NCBI GenBank assembly: GCA_977017575.1
Contig: CDRNVI010000177.1
Location: forward strand, 1-64,000
Direction of reading: 5' to 3'
Length of the DNA stretch: 64,000 nucleotides
From: Paramoeba atlantica
Taxonomy: Eukaryota > Discosea
The position numbers and the translations under genes were made by a program. Shown in pieces: positions 36,168-47,589 of the stretch; the first letter of the stretch is position 1; the number at the start of each line of letters is the position of its first letter. The notes beneath the pieces were generated by a model. The model did no database searches. It was given only the letters and a program-made list of their open reading frames with translations, and had not been told where the DNA came from.

Positions 36168-36485
36168 TGGCATCTCTGATGTCTAAAATTAAAAAAAAAA
36201 AAAAAGAGAGGAGATTTGGAAATCACAAAGTCTCTCTTGAGGGAAAAGAGAGTTGAGGGGGGTGGGGGGAGTGGGAAGTTGAGAAATTAGTTGGAACTTG
36301 TTGATAACTGTTGAAGAAAGGGGTTGAAGTTGAGCATCAAATTTCAGGGAGGGGAATTGAAAGAGCTCATATTTTCTAATATTTTAATTATTTTTTTTTC
36401 CTTTTTTTTTTCTTTTATTTACCATCTTCTGTTCTATTTTTTAGTATTTCTTTCCTTTTTTTTAATTAACTTCCAACTTAGAAGG

Positions 36486-36908
36486 GTTGGCACCTGTAGT
36501 TTAGTTATAAATTTGATTATGTTCCACCCTAGGGGGGTGAGTTCAAATTCCAGTTTTTTGATATAAAAGAAAATTTTTCTGGTGCTATAAAGTGATTTGA
36601 TTGGAGTGAGGAGTTTTTGAAGAAGTGTGAAAATTGGAACAGATTACATCTCAGCCCTGTTTGCTAAAAAGTTGAGGATAAATTCCCTTGAAAGGAGCTT
36701 TGGATTATTCTTTCTTCTGATGTGCATTCTCTAGCTTGAATTTACAGAAGTTCTAAAGTTCAACATAAAAACCAACTGAACTAAGCTAAAGTTTAAAACT
36801 TCATCTTTTGTTAAAAGTTAAAAACAAACATAATTTAATGTAATTCAAATGGTTTAGATTAAGAACTACTAATTGAATAAAGTTTGTCTTAAAAAGAAAA
36901 AAAAAAAA
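36486..36908 (+). mobile_element. SINE1 copy B
   Basis: It aligns with copy A throughout: A box (tagtttagtta), B box (gagttcaaattcc), ccctgtttgctaaaaag, AATAAA and A-tail. The flanks aacttccaacttagaa (36468-36483) and aacttttaatttagaa (36907-36922) form a target duplication that differs only by C to T changes, so the insertion is old. Confidence 0.92.
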
Positions 36909-36922
36909 CTTTTAATTTAGAA

Positions 36923-37330
36923 CTTTTTTTTAACTTTTTTTCTTTTTTTCTAATTTTTTTTTTTTTTTTCTTTAAACTTTTCCTCTTTTTCTTTTAAACA
37001 ATAGAAAAGCTTTCTTGAAGGTCATTTGAAGATAATTTTGAATTTCCATCAAGATCAGTATTCTAAAGATAAGAGGGAAAGAGGGAATTAACAATTTTTT
37101 AACTATTGTTAGAATGAAAATCAAATGAAAAAGATGAAAATTCATGTTTATTTGAATTACTAAAAGAGATAATGTTTTTCTGGTTTTACAAACTAATGGT
37201 GATGTTCTTTTTCTTGATTACTTTTTTGACTTGTGATCTAGGGACTCCATAGGAAACACCTTCAGAGGAGAGGAACACTTTGGACACCAGTGGAGGAAAG
37301 AGGGAAAGAAACATTAGTGGAGGAAGAAGG
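36923..37330. other. T-rich spacer, nothing recognised
   Basis: The stretch between two SINEs begins with T-runs. I see no open frame, RNA gene or repeat relation to the rest of the window. Confidence 0.6.
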
Positions 37331-37345
37331 GGAAGGGACATCTCT

Positions 37346-37667
37346 TTTTTTTTTTTAATATTGGACTTTATTAGATGATGGTCTAACCCAAAGCTACTAA
37401 TTTTTTAAGGTTAAAAATAACAAGGATAAAATTTCACTTCTTTAAGTTCAAATGGTTTAAAAACCTTTAATTCACTCAAACTCCTTCTTAAGGAATTTAT
37501 TCTCTGCTTTTTAGCAGACAGAACAAAGAATAATCTATTCTGTAATTCACATTCAAGTGAGTAGGAAGAGAAAATAATGTTTTAATATTTTCCTTTTTGG
37601 GATTTGAATCTACAACCTTGAATTGAAGCAATAGTTATTTTACCAACTAAGCTATTATGCTACAATT
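37346..37667 (-). mobile_element. SINE2, complete copy
   Basis: On the minus strand the head reads tagcttagttggta (near-canonical A box) and gattcaaatccc (B box), so it derives from a tRNA. The body contains tctgctaaaaagcagag and the tail AATAAAGTCCAATATT with an A-run. The flanks gggaagggacatctc (37331-37345) and gggaaaggacacctc (37668-37682) form a 15 bp target duplication with two differences. Confidence 0.92.
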
Positions 37668-37682
37668 GGGAAAGGACACCTC

Positions 37683-38344
37683 TAGAATTTCTCACTTTAT
37701 TACTTTTTTCCTTCTTTGCAAGAATGGTTTTGAAAATTGTGTTTAATTTTTTAACTTCCAATATTTTGTTTATGTTGCCTTTCAATTTCTTTTTACTTTG
37801 CCTCACTTTCTCTCTATCTTTATTGATTATTTTTCTTGTTTTTTCAGCTTACAATTTTATACTGGTGTGCACTGTTTTGAATTATATTTCTGGCAGCCAT
37901 CTTTGACTTAGCACATGGTTTTTCAATAAACACAGTTCTGATCACACCTATTTTTGTTTTTCTCCTTATGTTATAGAAGATTCATGTTATTTTTCTTGTT
38001 TCTTGGAGATTATTTTTGTATTTATCAATGTCTTTTTTTGCCTGTTATGACATTCTGTTTTAACTTTGTTCTTTGTTTTGCCCAACTATTCTTTTAATTT
38101 TATTTCTATTTTATAGATTTTCTCTGCCTTTGATTTGCTTAAGATGATTTCTTATTGATTTCCATGCTTTATTTTTGTTGGTGAATCAATTCAGTCCTCT
38201 TGCTCATTGTTTGTTTTGGTTATTTGTCTTTGGTTATGCTTTTAGAACAACATATTATTTGGAATTAACATTCTGAATAACTTCAGCTTACACAACACTG
38301 TTTCCTTGTATAATCTTGACTTGAGTTTTGTTTGTCAACATTTC
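37683..38344. other. T-rich non-coding spacer
   Basis: I see no credible open frame, RNA gene or mobile element signature. Base composition resembles the adjacent 3 kb repeat, so it may be a further diverged part of the same unit. Confidence 0.5.
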
Positions 38345-38934
38345 TCAAAGCCTCTTCATGTTCCTCAATCTCTTCTTTGTGTTGGATATTGTGATTGTTG
38401 GTTCTATTTGAAAATTTTCATAATTCTTTCTGTTATTTCAATTGGTCTTTGTTGATGTTTGCCTCATGCTTACAAATTGCATTTTGATGATTATTTTATT
38501 GTTGATTTTGAGTTGAGCCCTAATCAAACTTTTTCTCTTGATTCAATGAATATTTGTGATCATTTGTATTGATTGAATGATGGTTGTGTAGTTTTAATAC
38601 TCATTTCTATCTCATTTTGGATTCATGGATTTGTATTTTCAGATTTTTGTTCTTCAACTGCCATTTCTGATTGTGAATTTGTGATTGTGGATTTGCTTGA
38701 CTGGATTTATTCTTATGTTTGACAATTTCTCATTTTGTTTTGTTTCCTCAAAGCTTGATTGAATTTTTCCCTCTGTCTTGATGATATTCTTAAAAATTCC
38801 TGATATTTTCAAAGTAATTCTGGATTGAATTTGTACTTTTTGAATCTGAATGTACTTTATTATTAATCTCTTTGGATTTTTCATCTTGTTATCTCAAATT
38901 CCCTGCCTGTGAATTTGAACTCTTATTTCTAATT
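38345..38934. repeat. 590 bp direct repeat, copy 1
   Basis: It aligns with 41880-42466, starting cctcttcatgttc and ending gaatttgaa-tcttatttcta, with scattered C to T differences. Together with the 3 kb arm that follows, it makes a unit of about 3.53 kb whose first part is repeated once more. Confidence 0.9.
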
Positions 38935-41873
38935 GAATTCATCCCTGTGTTGATTTTATTGAAGAAATAATTGATTCCATCTTCTTGTTTTTCTTGTAAC
39001 AATATCATTTTGAATTTATCATTCTTGGATTGATGCCTCAGGATGATTCTTTTTGTTCTTTTGTTTTTGGTTGATGATGGAAATTCTCCTGATTTCCTTT
39101 TTTGCTTTGAAATTGTTGAATTTATACCTTCCTTTTACCTTTTGTAATTTTGATTCTGGACTTTATTTTCACTTGGATTCTTCTCTCAGATATTCCTACT
39201 TGAATTTTGAAATCCATTTTGGTGTTAAAAGGGTGTTCCATTAAAAAATTGTGTTTGTGTCATTTCAGATGTACCACCCCCAAAGCTGTTTTGATTTTGG
39301 TTACTGCACTTTCCCTCAAGTTATGACCTTTCTAATTTGATTTGTTTGTTTTGAAGTTGATTCAATTGCTGATGCTTCTCTTTTGTCCTCAATACTCTTT
39401 GTTCTAAATTTCTTTTCTTTTTGAAAAACCTCAATTTGCTTTTCCTTCTATCATAGTCTCATGTTTTTGTTTATTCTTTGGTAATGATGCTGATTCTTGA
39501 ATTTGATTTGTAATGGCTTTATTTTCAGCAAGTTCCATTGAGCATCTTGCACCATTTACACCCTATTCTAATTATTGGTTGATTTATTGGAATTAAGTTT
39601 TTTCTTGGTTTTTGATAAGTTGATTTTGGATTTCCTCTATTGATTCAGTTTTGTGATTTGATGGTTAATACTTTCTCTTGTTTTGAAATGCCTTTATTGT
39701 GATGAAATCAAAATATCAAATTGAAAAAGAGTGTTTGTGTGACTTGTAATTAATTTCTTGGCTTCACCTAAAATATTTTGGTATTATTCAATTTCCTTTG
39801 TTATTCCCTATAGTTTATTCTTATCAAATTATTGTTGTGCAATTTAATCTTTTGATCTGGTTTTCACTTTTCAATTCTCTCTTGTTTTATGGTTGATTGT
39901 GAATATTGTTTCTTCTTCCTCTGTTTCAATGTTATCATCATTTTTGAAGATTGTTATCCCATTTCTTTCTGTTTTGTCTGCAATTTGATGATTGCTTTTA
40001 TCTTTGCAATCCCTTAAACAATGCCTTCCAACATTACTTTGCTTTTGAGACACCTGTTACCTTTGAAGGGAGTTCTCATGTCCCCTTTTTGTTCTTTTGT
40101 AACTCCATTGCTTCATTTTTGTTCTTTCAAGGGAGTTCTGAGTTTTATTTTCTCTAACTCTCTGAGTTTTTGTTTTTCTCACCCTTGCAATGGATTTTCA
40201 CTGGCCTCATAACATTTTTTCTTTGATGTTCTTCTTTCAGCTTGTGTTTTTCTCACCTCTCTTCTCAAATCTCAATGCAATTGTAACATTTGTTGGTTTG
40301 ATCAACATTTATCTTTTGTGTAACAACATATTTGTTTTTACATATATGATGTGTGATTTATCTTTGAAAATTCATTCCCTAAATTTTGAAAATGTGTACC
40401 TGAAATGCTTTGCCTCTGAACCATGTTTTCAACACTATTCTGAATGATCTTTTTTGTCTTTTTTGTTGTTGTTGTGCTTCATTCCTGTTGCTCTCTGTCC
40501 AATGTCTTTCTTGCCCATTCCCAATCATTTCTGAAGCTTGTAACACTTTGATAATTTCTGCTGAACTTTTGATTTCTTTGTTTTTGTTGAAAACATTTTG
40601 ATTTTCTACTCTCAATCTCACTGGTTCATCTTATGATGACTTGTTTTGCTTTTCTTTGAAAAATTCTTCTTTTCAACATCTTCAACACCTTCCTCTCTCA
40701 ATGATGAGTAAATGTAGCATACCCAGAGGAACTATGCAATAGTAATTCCTGTTGAACACTTATCCTTTCTCCCTTCCAATCCTCACTCAATGATGAATGA
40801 ACATAGCATTTCTGAGGATTCAATGCACCACCTGTGTTTCCAATAGTGAACATAAATTCCTTTCTTCCTATTTCCTGCTGTTTTTGTTGGATTGACTTCT
40901 CCTTCCCTGGATTGTATTATTTTTGAATTTTTGAATTGAATTCTCTTGTCTTGTTCTTCATGTCCATGCCTTAAGTTCTCTGATTATCTTTTGTATTCTC
41001 ATGTTAATCCCTCTTTTGCTTCAAAGTAATATGTTTTGGATTATTGATTGCTTTTGCACCAATTCCTTATGTTTTTCCATTCTATTCAATTGATATTTGT
41101 TTCTGTGATTTTGTGATTTATTCTGATTTCCTCAATGGCTTGATATTTGGTTTAATGATGGAGTCTGTTTGTCTCATCTTGATTTGCTATATTAAATATA
41201 AATCCTATTTGTTTTGCTGCTTTGCTTTAATTGCTCTTGATTTCTGATGTGTTGTGAAATTCTTTCTTCTGATTTATGTAAAACATATTCATTTGGAAGA
41301 GTGTGTCAGAATCCTGGTGTGAACTAATTCTATGTTATGCAAATTAATTTGTTTCTCTTTGTACACTACTGTGCTTCCCTGTTGTGTGAATATCTCTAAT
41401 AAACATTTGTAAGATTATATAAACTGTTTTGATTCTGCATGTATTTCTATCTCTCTCATCTGAGCTCTTCCCATCCAGTTCTCACTCTAAATTCAAGTTG
41501 TTCCCTTAATATTTTCACACCATTTTATTTATCTATTTCATATTATCTTTACATCAATTAATCCTATGTTCTGTAACATTTATCTGTAATTTAATTTCTC
41601 TGCCACATTCTTTTTCTTGTATGTTTTTGTCTTTCATTCTGTTTTGCTTCTTGTCAATTCCACATTTATTATATTTGTTGTTTCATATGAATACTTTTTT
41701 TGTTTGTTGGTAAAAGGAATAAACTTACTTAATTGGTTTCCTTTGCAATGCATTGCCAATCTTTCTCATAATTTGCTCTTGACTTTTCTCTTTCTTTTTT
41801 TTCCCTTTCTTCCCTTTCTTTCTTTCCTTCACCTACCCACTTTTTCCTTCTCCAAACTCCTGGCCACTTCACA
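38935..41873. repeat. Large inverted repeat, right arm (about 3 kb), non-coding
   Basis: It is T-rich and the reverse complement of 21775-24737. Only short hydrophobic frames of T-rich sequence are present, and no protein family is recognisable on either strand. The two arms are about 14 kb apart, and most of the sequence between them is LINE and SINE insertions. Confidence 0.88.
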
Positions 41874-41879
41874 CTCAAT

Positions 41880-42466
41880 ACCTCTTCATGTTCTTCAATC
41901 TCTTTTTTGTGTTGGATATTATGATTATTAGTTCTATTCGAAAATTTTTATAATTCCTTCTGTTATTTCAATTGGTCTTTGTTGATGTTTGTCTCATGCT
42001 TACAAATTGCATTTTGATGATTATTTTATTGTTGATTTTGAGTTGAGTCCTAATCAAGCTTTTTTTCTTGATTTAATGAATGTTTGTGATCATTTGTATT
42101 GATTGAATGATGGTTGTGTAGTTTTAATACTCATTTCTATTTCATTTTGAATTTATAAATTTGTATTTTCAAATTTTTTTGTTTCTCAACTGTCACTTTT
42201 GATTGTGAATTTGTAATTGTGGATTTGCCTAACTGAATTTATTTTTATGTTTAATAATTTCTTCTTTTGTTTTGTTTCCTCAAAGCTTGATTAGATTTTT
42301 CCCTCTGTCTCAATGATGTTTTTAAAAATTCCTGATATTTTCAAAGTAATTTTGGATTGAATTTATACTTCTTGAATCTGAATGTACTTTGTTGTTAACC
42401 TTTTTGAATTTTTTACTTTATTATCTCAAATTCCTTGCCTATGAATTTGAATTCTTATTTCTAATT
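41880..42466. repeat. 590 bp direct repeat, copy 2
   Basis: This is the second copy of 38345-38934. It stops at the left end of the pogo-like transposon, at the word tctaat. Confidence 0.9.
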
Positions 42467-42565
42467 TAGGGAGCATGGCAAAATTTTATGCCATTTGGCT
42501 TTTATTTTGCTCCATTTTTTGGGGTAAGTTTTGTTCAAAATGAAAAAGTAAAAAGCAGAATTTTA

Positions 42566-44543
42566 TTATACTTGCCAGTCCCATCCCTTTGCTGCTTGCA
42601 GGAAGGGTTGGACTGATTCACTAGAACTAGAACAAGAAGGATTTGGTGGTGGTGGAGAACGTTTTGAAGGAGGACCTTTAACAACAACACATCCATTTGC
42701 AGGTGAAGATTTTGGATCATCAACGACACAAGAGGAGGAAGTGGGTCGCAGAAACTCATCAAGATGTTTTGGGATATCTTTTTGGACACTCCTCAACTCT
42801 TTCTCATATAATTCGGTCAATCGGCCTTCTTTCTCAAGCAAATACACTTGCGCTCGATCCCGCATTCTTGATATTACTTTCAATTCTGTTATTTCTTCAT
42901 TGGCAATCCCATACTCTTTCAGTCGTTGCACTAATTCTGATTTCTTCAAGTTTTTCAAGGAAACCCATTCCCTGTGGATTTGCAGTCGTGCAAGACACTC
43001 AGGAGAAGATAAACATCTCACCTGTTTTGTTCCAAAAACAATCTTTCCACTTTCCACTTTTCGTTTTTCCTTTTTTTCTTCAAACTTCTTCTTCTTATTT
43101 CCTCTTTCAAGAACTATATCTGCAAGTTCATCAAGCCTCTTCTGTTCTTTCTGCTTTTGCTGTTTGACTTGATACTTTTTCACTTCACCAACAGACTTCA
43201 GAGAATCGAGCGGGAATAAGTCTGTTTGTTTCCAGGAAATAGAAACGGCATGACTCATATTTTCGTTTTTCAACCTACAGAGCACGAACAAGGCGATATT
43301 GCGGTTTTCCACCAAGAGGTCCAATGCAACCTGTTCTTCAAGCTCTTTATCCAAGTTGGCTTTAAACTGTTTGTTGGCTGAGTGATCATTGGGTTGGAGA
43401 ATACTTGTTGTATGTGATGGAAGGCAAAGGACAATGATTCGATTCTTTGCGGCAAGAAACAAAGACTCAATTGAGAGATGTGAGAAATGCCCATCAAGAA
43501 GCAGCACAACAGGTTTTTCAGTTTTCACCCTTTTTCTTTTCCAAAGGATAAAATTTCTCAGCTACTCAATCCAGGTTTCCTCGTCCTGATATCCTGTCCC
43601 ATTGACTGACATCATACACTCTTCCTCTTCAGGAACACCAGCAAGGTAATTTCTCCAGCAATTCCCCATAATCTTTTCTCTTTCTTTCTCTCTTTCTTTT
43701 TTCTCCAGCAACCACTCTCACCTCCAAATCCTCCTCTTTCTCTTTTTCTTTTTCTTTTTCTTTTTCTTTTTCTTTTTCTTTTTCTTTCTCTTTCTCTTTC
43801 TCTTTCTCTTTCTCTTTCTCTTTCTCTTCTTTCTCCTTCTCCTTCTCCTTCTCCTTCTCCTTCTCCTTCTCCTTCTCCTTCTCCTTCTTTCCTAGGTCAT
43901 CTTGAAAAAGAAAAAAGGGAAGCATTACCACACCTCCATCCCCAGGTGAGGTACAAAGAGTGACAGTGACATGGAGATCAACTTTCGAAATTTCCTTGTT
44001 GAGATACTTTTTTCCGGTCACAAGACAAAATTTTCGATCAGCCAGCTGGATCCCAACCTCATTGACATTAAAGAGATGGTTTGGATCTTTTCCAGTCAAC
44101 TCAAAACATTTCTCTCAGATCTGTATAAAATGGGAAAATCGCTCTGGATCATCCATTGCCTGGATTCTCCCCCGATCAGCAGCACAGACTTTGGTGAGCT
44201 TCAGATCTGTTTTATTCAGGTACCTCCCAATTGTTCGCTGGCCAATTGGTTTTCCACCCTCCTTTCCCCCAAATCAAGAGATATATTCTCCGATCTCTCG
44301 CCGAGTGAATTGGGTGTTGGTTGAAGACTCCATAGAGAGCAAGAAGAGGCTCATCTTGTCTTGGTTTTCTTTCGAGAGAATTGGTGGCTTTCCACGAGGT
44401 TTGTGCCCCTCTGCAAGGTAAGATGAAAGGATTTTCTGGTTCAGAGAGAACTTTTTTGCAGCTTGTCTCACTGACAGTCCAGTTTTCTGTATATGCTGTG
44501 CAGCAGCCTTGAAATTTTCATGTTTTGGCATTTTAAAAGACAA
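42566..44543 (-). pseudogene. pogo-like transposase (DDE superfamily), broken
   Basis: The N-terminus (44543-44274) has a helix-turn-helix of the psq/CENP-B type: LSVRQAAKKFSLNQKILSSY. The first catalytic motif is FNVNEVGIQL near 44070, where Asp would be usual at the second N. The second is VVLLLDGHFSHLS near 43505 and the third is LPSHTTSILQPND near 43400. The C-terminus contains LKKSELVQRLKEYGI, which resembles a SAP DNA-binding motif. The reading frame shifts near 44275, a TGA interrupts near 44115 and a TAG near 43563. A hexanucleotide microsatellite (43739-43890) sits between the first two catalytic motifs. Confidence 0.85.
43739..43890. repeat. Hexanucleotide microsatellite within the transposase
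   Basis: On the plus strand this is a run of tctttt, then tctttc, then cttctc units, about 25 in all. On the minus strand it encodes Lys-Glu repeats and interrupts the transposase. Confidence 0.9.
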
Positions 44544-44789
44544 AATAAATTTTTCTCAACCACCTCAAGTTGTTTATTCTTCCCTCTTTCAATGAAAAAG
44601 GGAAAAAAACATGAAAACATGAAAATTTTTCTGGGCCAAACTCCCCAAAAATCAAATAAAAATTGGGGCAGAATTTTGGCCAAATGGGGTAACTTATCGC
44701 CCATCACCCTTATTTTATTATTTTTTTTTTAAGTAAAAAATTTAAATTTAAAGAAATTGATTTTTAAGATTGTTTCTTTTTTTTTTTTT

Positions 44790-45560
44790 TTTTTAATTTT
44801 TGATTTTTTGATTTTTGATTATTTCCCAATCACTTTTTTCAATGTATAATTCAATATTTGTATTATTTTCATTTTTTCTCAATTATTATTTAGTTTTTGA
44901 TGTTTAAAAGTTCATTTCCAGACAAGTTACAAATAAAATTGTACTTTTTACACAATTTTACAATCTATTTGACTTATTTACAAAAAAAAAAACATATTTC
45001 CCTTTATTTTTGATCATTTCCCAACCACTTTTTTCAATGTCTATTTGTATTATTTTCATTTTTAGAAAATTGTTATTCAGTTTTTGATGTTTAAAAGTTC
45101 ATTTCCAAACAAGTTACAAATAAAATTGAATATTTTACTCAATTTTACAATTTATTTGATTTATTTACAAAAAAAAAAACATATTTCCCTTTGTTTTTGA
45201 TTATTTCCCAATCACTTTTTTCAATGTATAATTCAATATTTGTATTATTTTCATTTTTTAGAAAATTGTTATTTAGTTTTTGATGTTTAAAAGTTCATTT
45301 CCAGACAAGTTACAAATAAAATTGTACTTTTTACACAATTTTACAATCTATTTGACTTATTTACAAAAAAAAAAACATATTTCCCTTTATTTTTGATCAT
45401 TTCCCAACCACTTTTTTCAATGTCTATTTGTATTATTTTCATTTTTAGAAAATTGTTATTCAGTTTTTGATGTTTAAAAGTTCATTTCCAAACAAGTTAC
45501 AAATAAAATTGAATATTTTACTCAATTTTACAATTTATTTGATTTATTTATAAAAAAAAC
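44790..45560. repeat. Tandem array of about 190 bp units with dimeric order
   Basis: Four units each carry caatgt...gtattattttcatttt...ttcatttcca-acaagttacaaataaaattg and end in an A-run followed by acatatttcccttt. Units 1 and 3 share tataattcaatatttg, while units 2 and 4 have a shorter version (ctatttg) and an attcag variant, so the array is two copies of a dimer of about 385 bp. Confidence 0.88.
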
Positions 45561-45703
45561 TAAAAAACTAAAAAACTAAAAAACTGAAAAACTGAAAAAC
45601 TAAAAAACTAAAAAACTGAAAAATTGAAAAATTGAAAAATTGGAAAATTGGAAAATTGGAAAATTGAAAAATTGAAAAATTGAAAAATTGGAAAATTAAA
45701 AGA
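45558..45703. repeat. Minisatellite of 9-10 bp units
   Basis: About fifteen units of aaaaaactg, with drift to aaaattgga along the array. Confidence 0.88.
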
Positions 45704-45981
45704 ATTGAACTTGAGACTTCAAAAATGAGAAATTGAAGAAAAGAACAACTAAACTATCATACTCATCTTTAAAAAAACAAAAAAATAAGAAAGTTAATGA
45801 GATTAGTTTAAATTTTTTTTTATTTTTTCTCTTTTAACATCATTTCTTTTGTATTAATCTTTTATATTTTTTCTTTAAAATAAAATCTAAAACTAATATC
45901 TTTTTTACTACTTTTCAAATTAAAAACTTCTCAAAATATTATTTTATCATACAAAAGAGTTTTTTATTCAAACTTTAAATC
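45704..45981. other. AT-rich spacer with a possible tRNA-like SINE head
   Basis: The segment 45706-45766 resembles the inverted head of SINE2 (aattgaacttgagac, then aactaaactatcat), but it is too diverged to classify. The rest is AT-rich with nothing recognised. Confidence 0.35.
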
Positions 45982-46202
45982 TTAATTAAGTTTAAAAAAA
46001 TATTCAAATATGAAATATTATAAATATGTTTTATATCTTTATTTAAATTCTTGTTGAATTCAATTCAATTGATTAAAGTTCATTATCATTAATATCCTTA
46101 TTACTACATTTTCTTTTCTTCACTTTTCCACTTCTTGATTTCCCCAGTTTTCAATTGTACTTCTTTAAACTATTGAAACCTTAGAAGTAAAACAAAATCT
46201 AC
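45982..46202 (+). repeat. 5' LTR of the old gypsy element
   Basis: It is alignable over its length with 51214-51421, but with many C to T and G to A differences. Confidence 0.82.
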
Positions 46203-47589
46203 CTTGGTGATGCTTCAATTTGAATAACCAATAGAAGAAGCATTTGATCTTGAGAAATTGCTTAGAGGAAACTCCAAGCAGAACAATTAGTGAAGGCAAT
46301 TCATTTCCTGGTTGTGCAAAATGAAGAGTTGGTGTGAATAAAGAAGGAGTTTTTAAAGATGAAAGAACCAAACTACAAATCTTAGAAACAACATTGGAAA
46401 TTGGTAATTAAAGATGTGAATTTCCAAAACCCAGTTCAAGCCTCTCAATTTTGCATCTAAAAAAAGAGTATTGAACAAGATATTTGACCAAACATACTTG
46501 AGTTCAGAAAACAAATCAAGTTTGCAAGAGCAATTGAAACTCATTAGGCCAAAAGTTGGATGGATTACCTTTGAATTTGTTGTGTACCCTTAATAGATTC
46601 TTTGGTGAGAAAGTTGTCCTTATGGAACAGCAGAAGTTTGATCTTTTTTGAGTACCTGATAAAAAAGTTACTAATCAAGAATTTCAGGTGGTAACTACAG
46701 AATATTTGCACTTGTTCTTGAAGATAAGAGAAACTCCCTTTCAGGAAACCTATGTGAAGGAAGCAATGTGAGAATTCAAAAATCCAATCTTCCAAGGTCT
46801 AAATAAAGTGTCTATTAGGGGGGGAACAGATGAGTATTAAAGAATCAAAGAAAAATTGAAGAGGAGTGAACCAATAACCTGTTTTCTTTCATCCCTGGAT
46901 GAGCACTGTGGATAGATATGGTGATGCTGCAGCAAGGAAATATAAACATATGAGTCTTGTTAATTGGAACAAAAGAGTTCCAGGAAAGAGAGAATGTGGG
47001 GATTTCAGTTGGAAAAGACTTTACTTGTGAACTCCTTGGATGTGGGATATTAACTCTTGAAGAACTTAAAGAAAAAGCAAATGGTTTGTCAATTCTTTTA
47101 AGAGTAAAAAGGAATTTACTCAAAATACTTGGCAACAAAACAAGATGGTGGTCAAGATGAGTGAAAATGGCTTCACAATCCATATTGGCAACCTAGTAAG
47201 AGACTTGAATCCTAAAATATACCAAATAAATGATAAACTGTTCAACATACCTTGCATGGTCAATGATATTTACTACACAAGCACTTTGTGATTCTAGGGC
47301 TTGCAGGATAGATGTTGTGGCAAGAACATTCCTGAATAAAGCAATTCCCAAACTTTGAAGACCATTACAAAGGAAATTACATTTCCTTAGCTGACAAATC
47401 ATCAATAATGCCAACTGAGGAAGTTCACTCCTTCCCAATCCCAGAGAGATTGGAGAATTAAAAATAACTACACAAACAAGATTGGATCCTAGATCAATCT
47501 TAACAGTTGAGGTCAGACAGAAAAAAAAAGCTCTACAACTGAGATTTGATCATGTGAGACAATATATCTACACTACCTGAATTGAGATT

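Larger units (their letters stand above)
29210..36205 (+). mobile_element. LINE copy 2, full length, nearly intact
   Basis: This is a 7 kb non-LTR retrotransposon between exact 17 bp target duplications. It has a 5' untranslated region (29257-29511), ORF1 (29512-31614), an A-rich spacer with tandem acaaaaac units (31615-31704), ORF2 (31705-36060, two TGA codons), a 3' untranslated region with AATAAA at 36162-36167, and a terminal A-run. Its 5' end is preceded by an A-run of about 47 bases directly after the left duplication, which is unusual. The domain set (APE endonuclease, reverse transcriptase, RNase H) fits the I-like group of LINEs. Exact flanks and few stops point to a young insertion. 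Confidence 0.95.
42467..44714 (-). mobile_element. pogo/Tigger-like DNA transposon, decayed
   Basis: The ends form an imperfect inverted repeat of about 34 bp. The left end reads gggagcatgg...ccatttggc from 42468, and the right end on the minus strand reads agggtgatgg...ccatttggc from 44713. TA is at both outer edges, as expected for pogo-type target duplications. The transposase runs on the minus strand. Confidence 0.82.

Noticed and set aside
38345-42466. LTR retrotransposon with 590 bp LTRs
   Set aside because: The direct repeats do not start TG or end CA, and no primer site, polypurine tract or coding remnant lies between them. A tandem unit fits better.
42697-43172. Plus-strand frames opposite the pogo transposase
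   Set aside because: The minus-strand frame carries DDE motifs. The plus-strand frames are its complement and match nothing.
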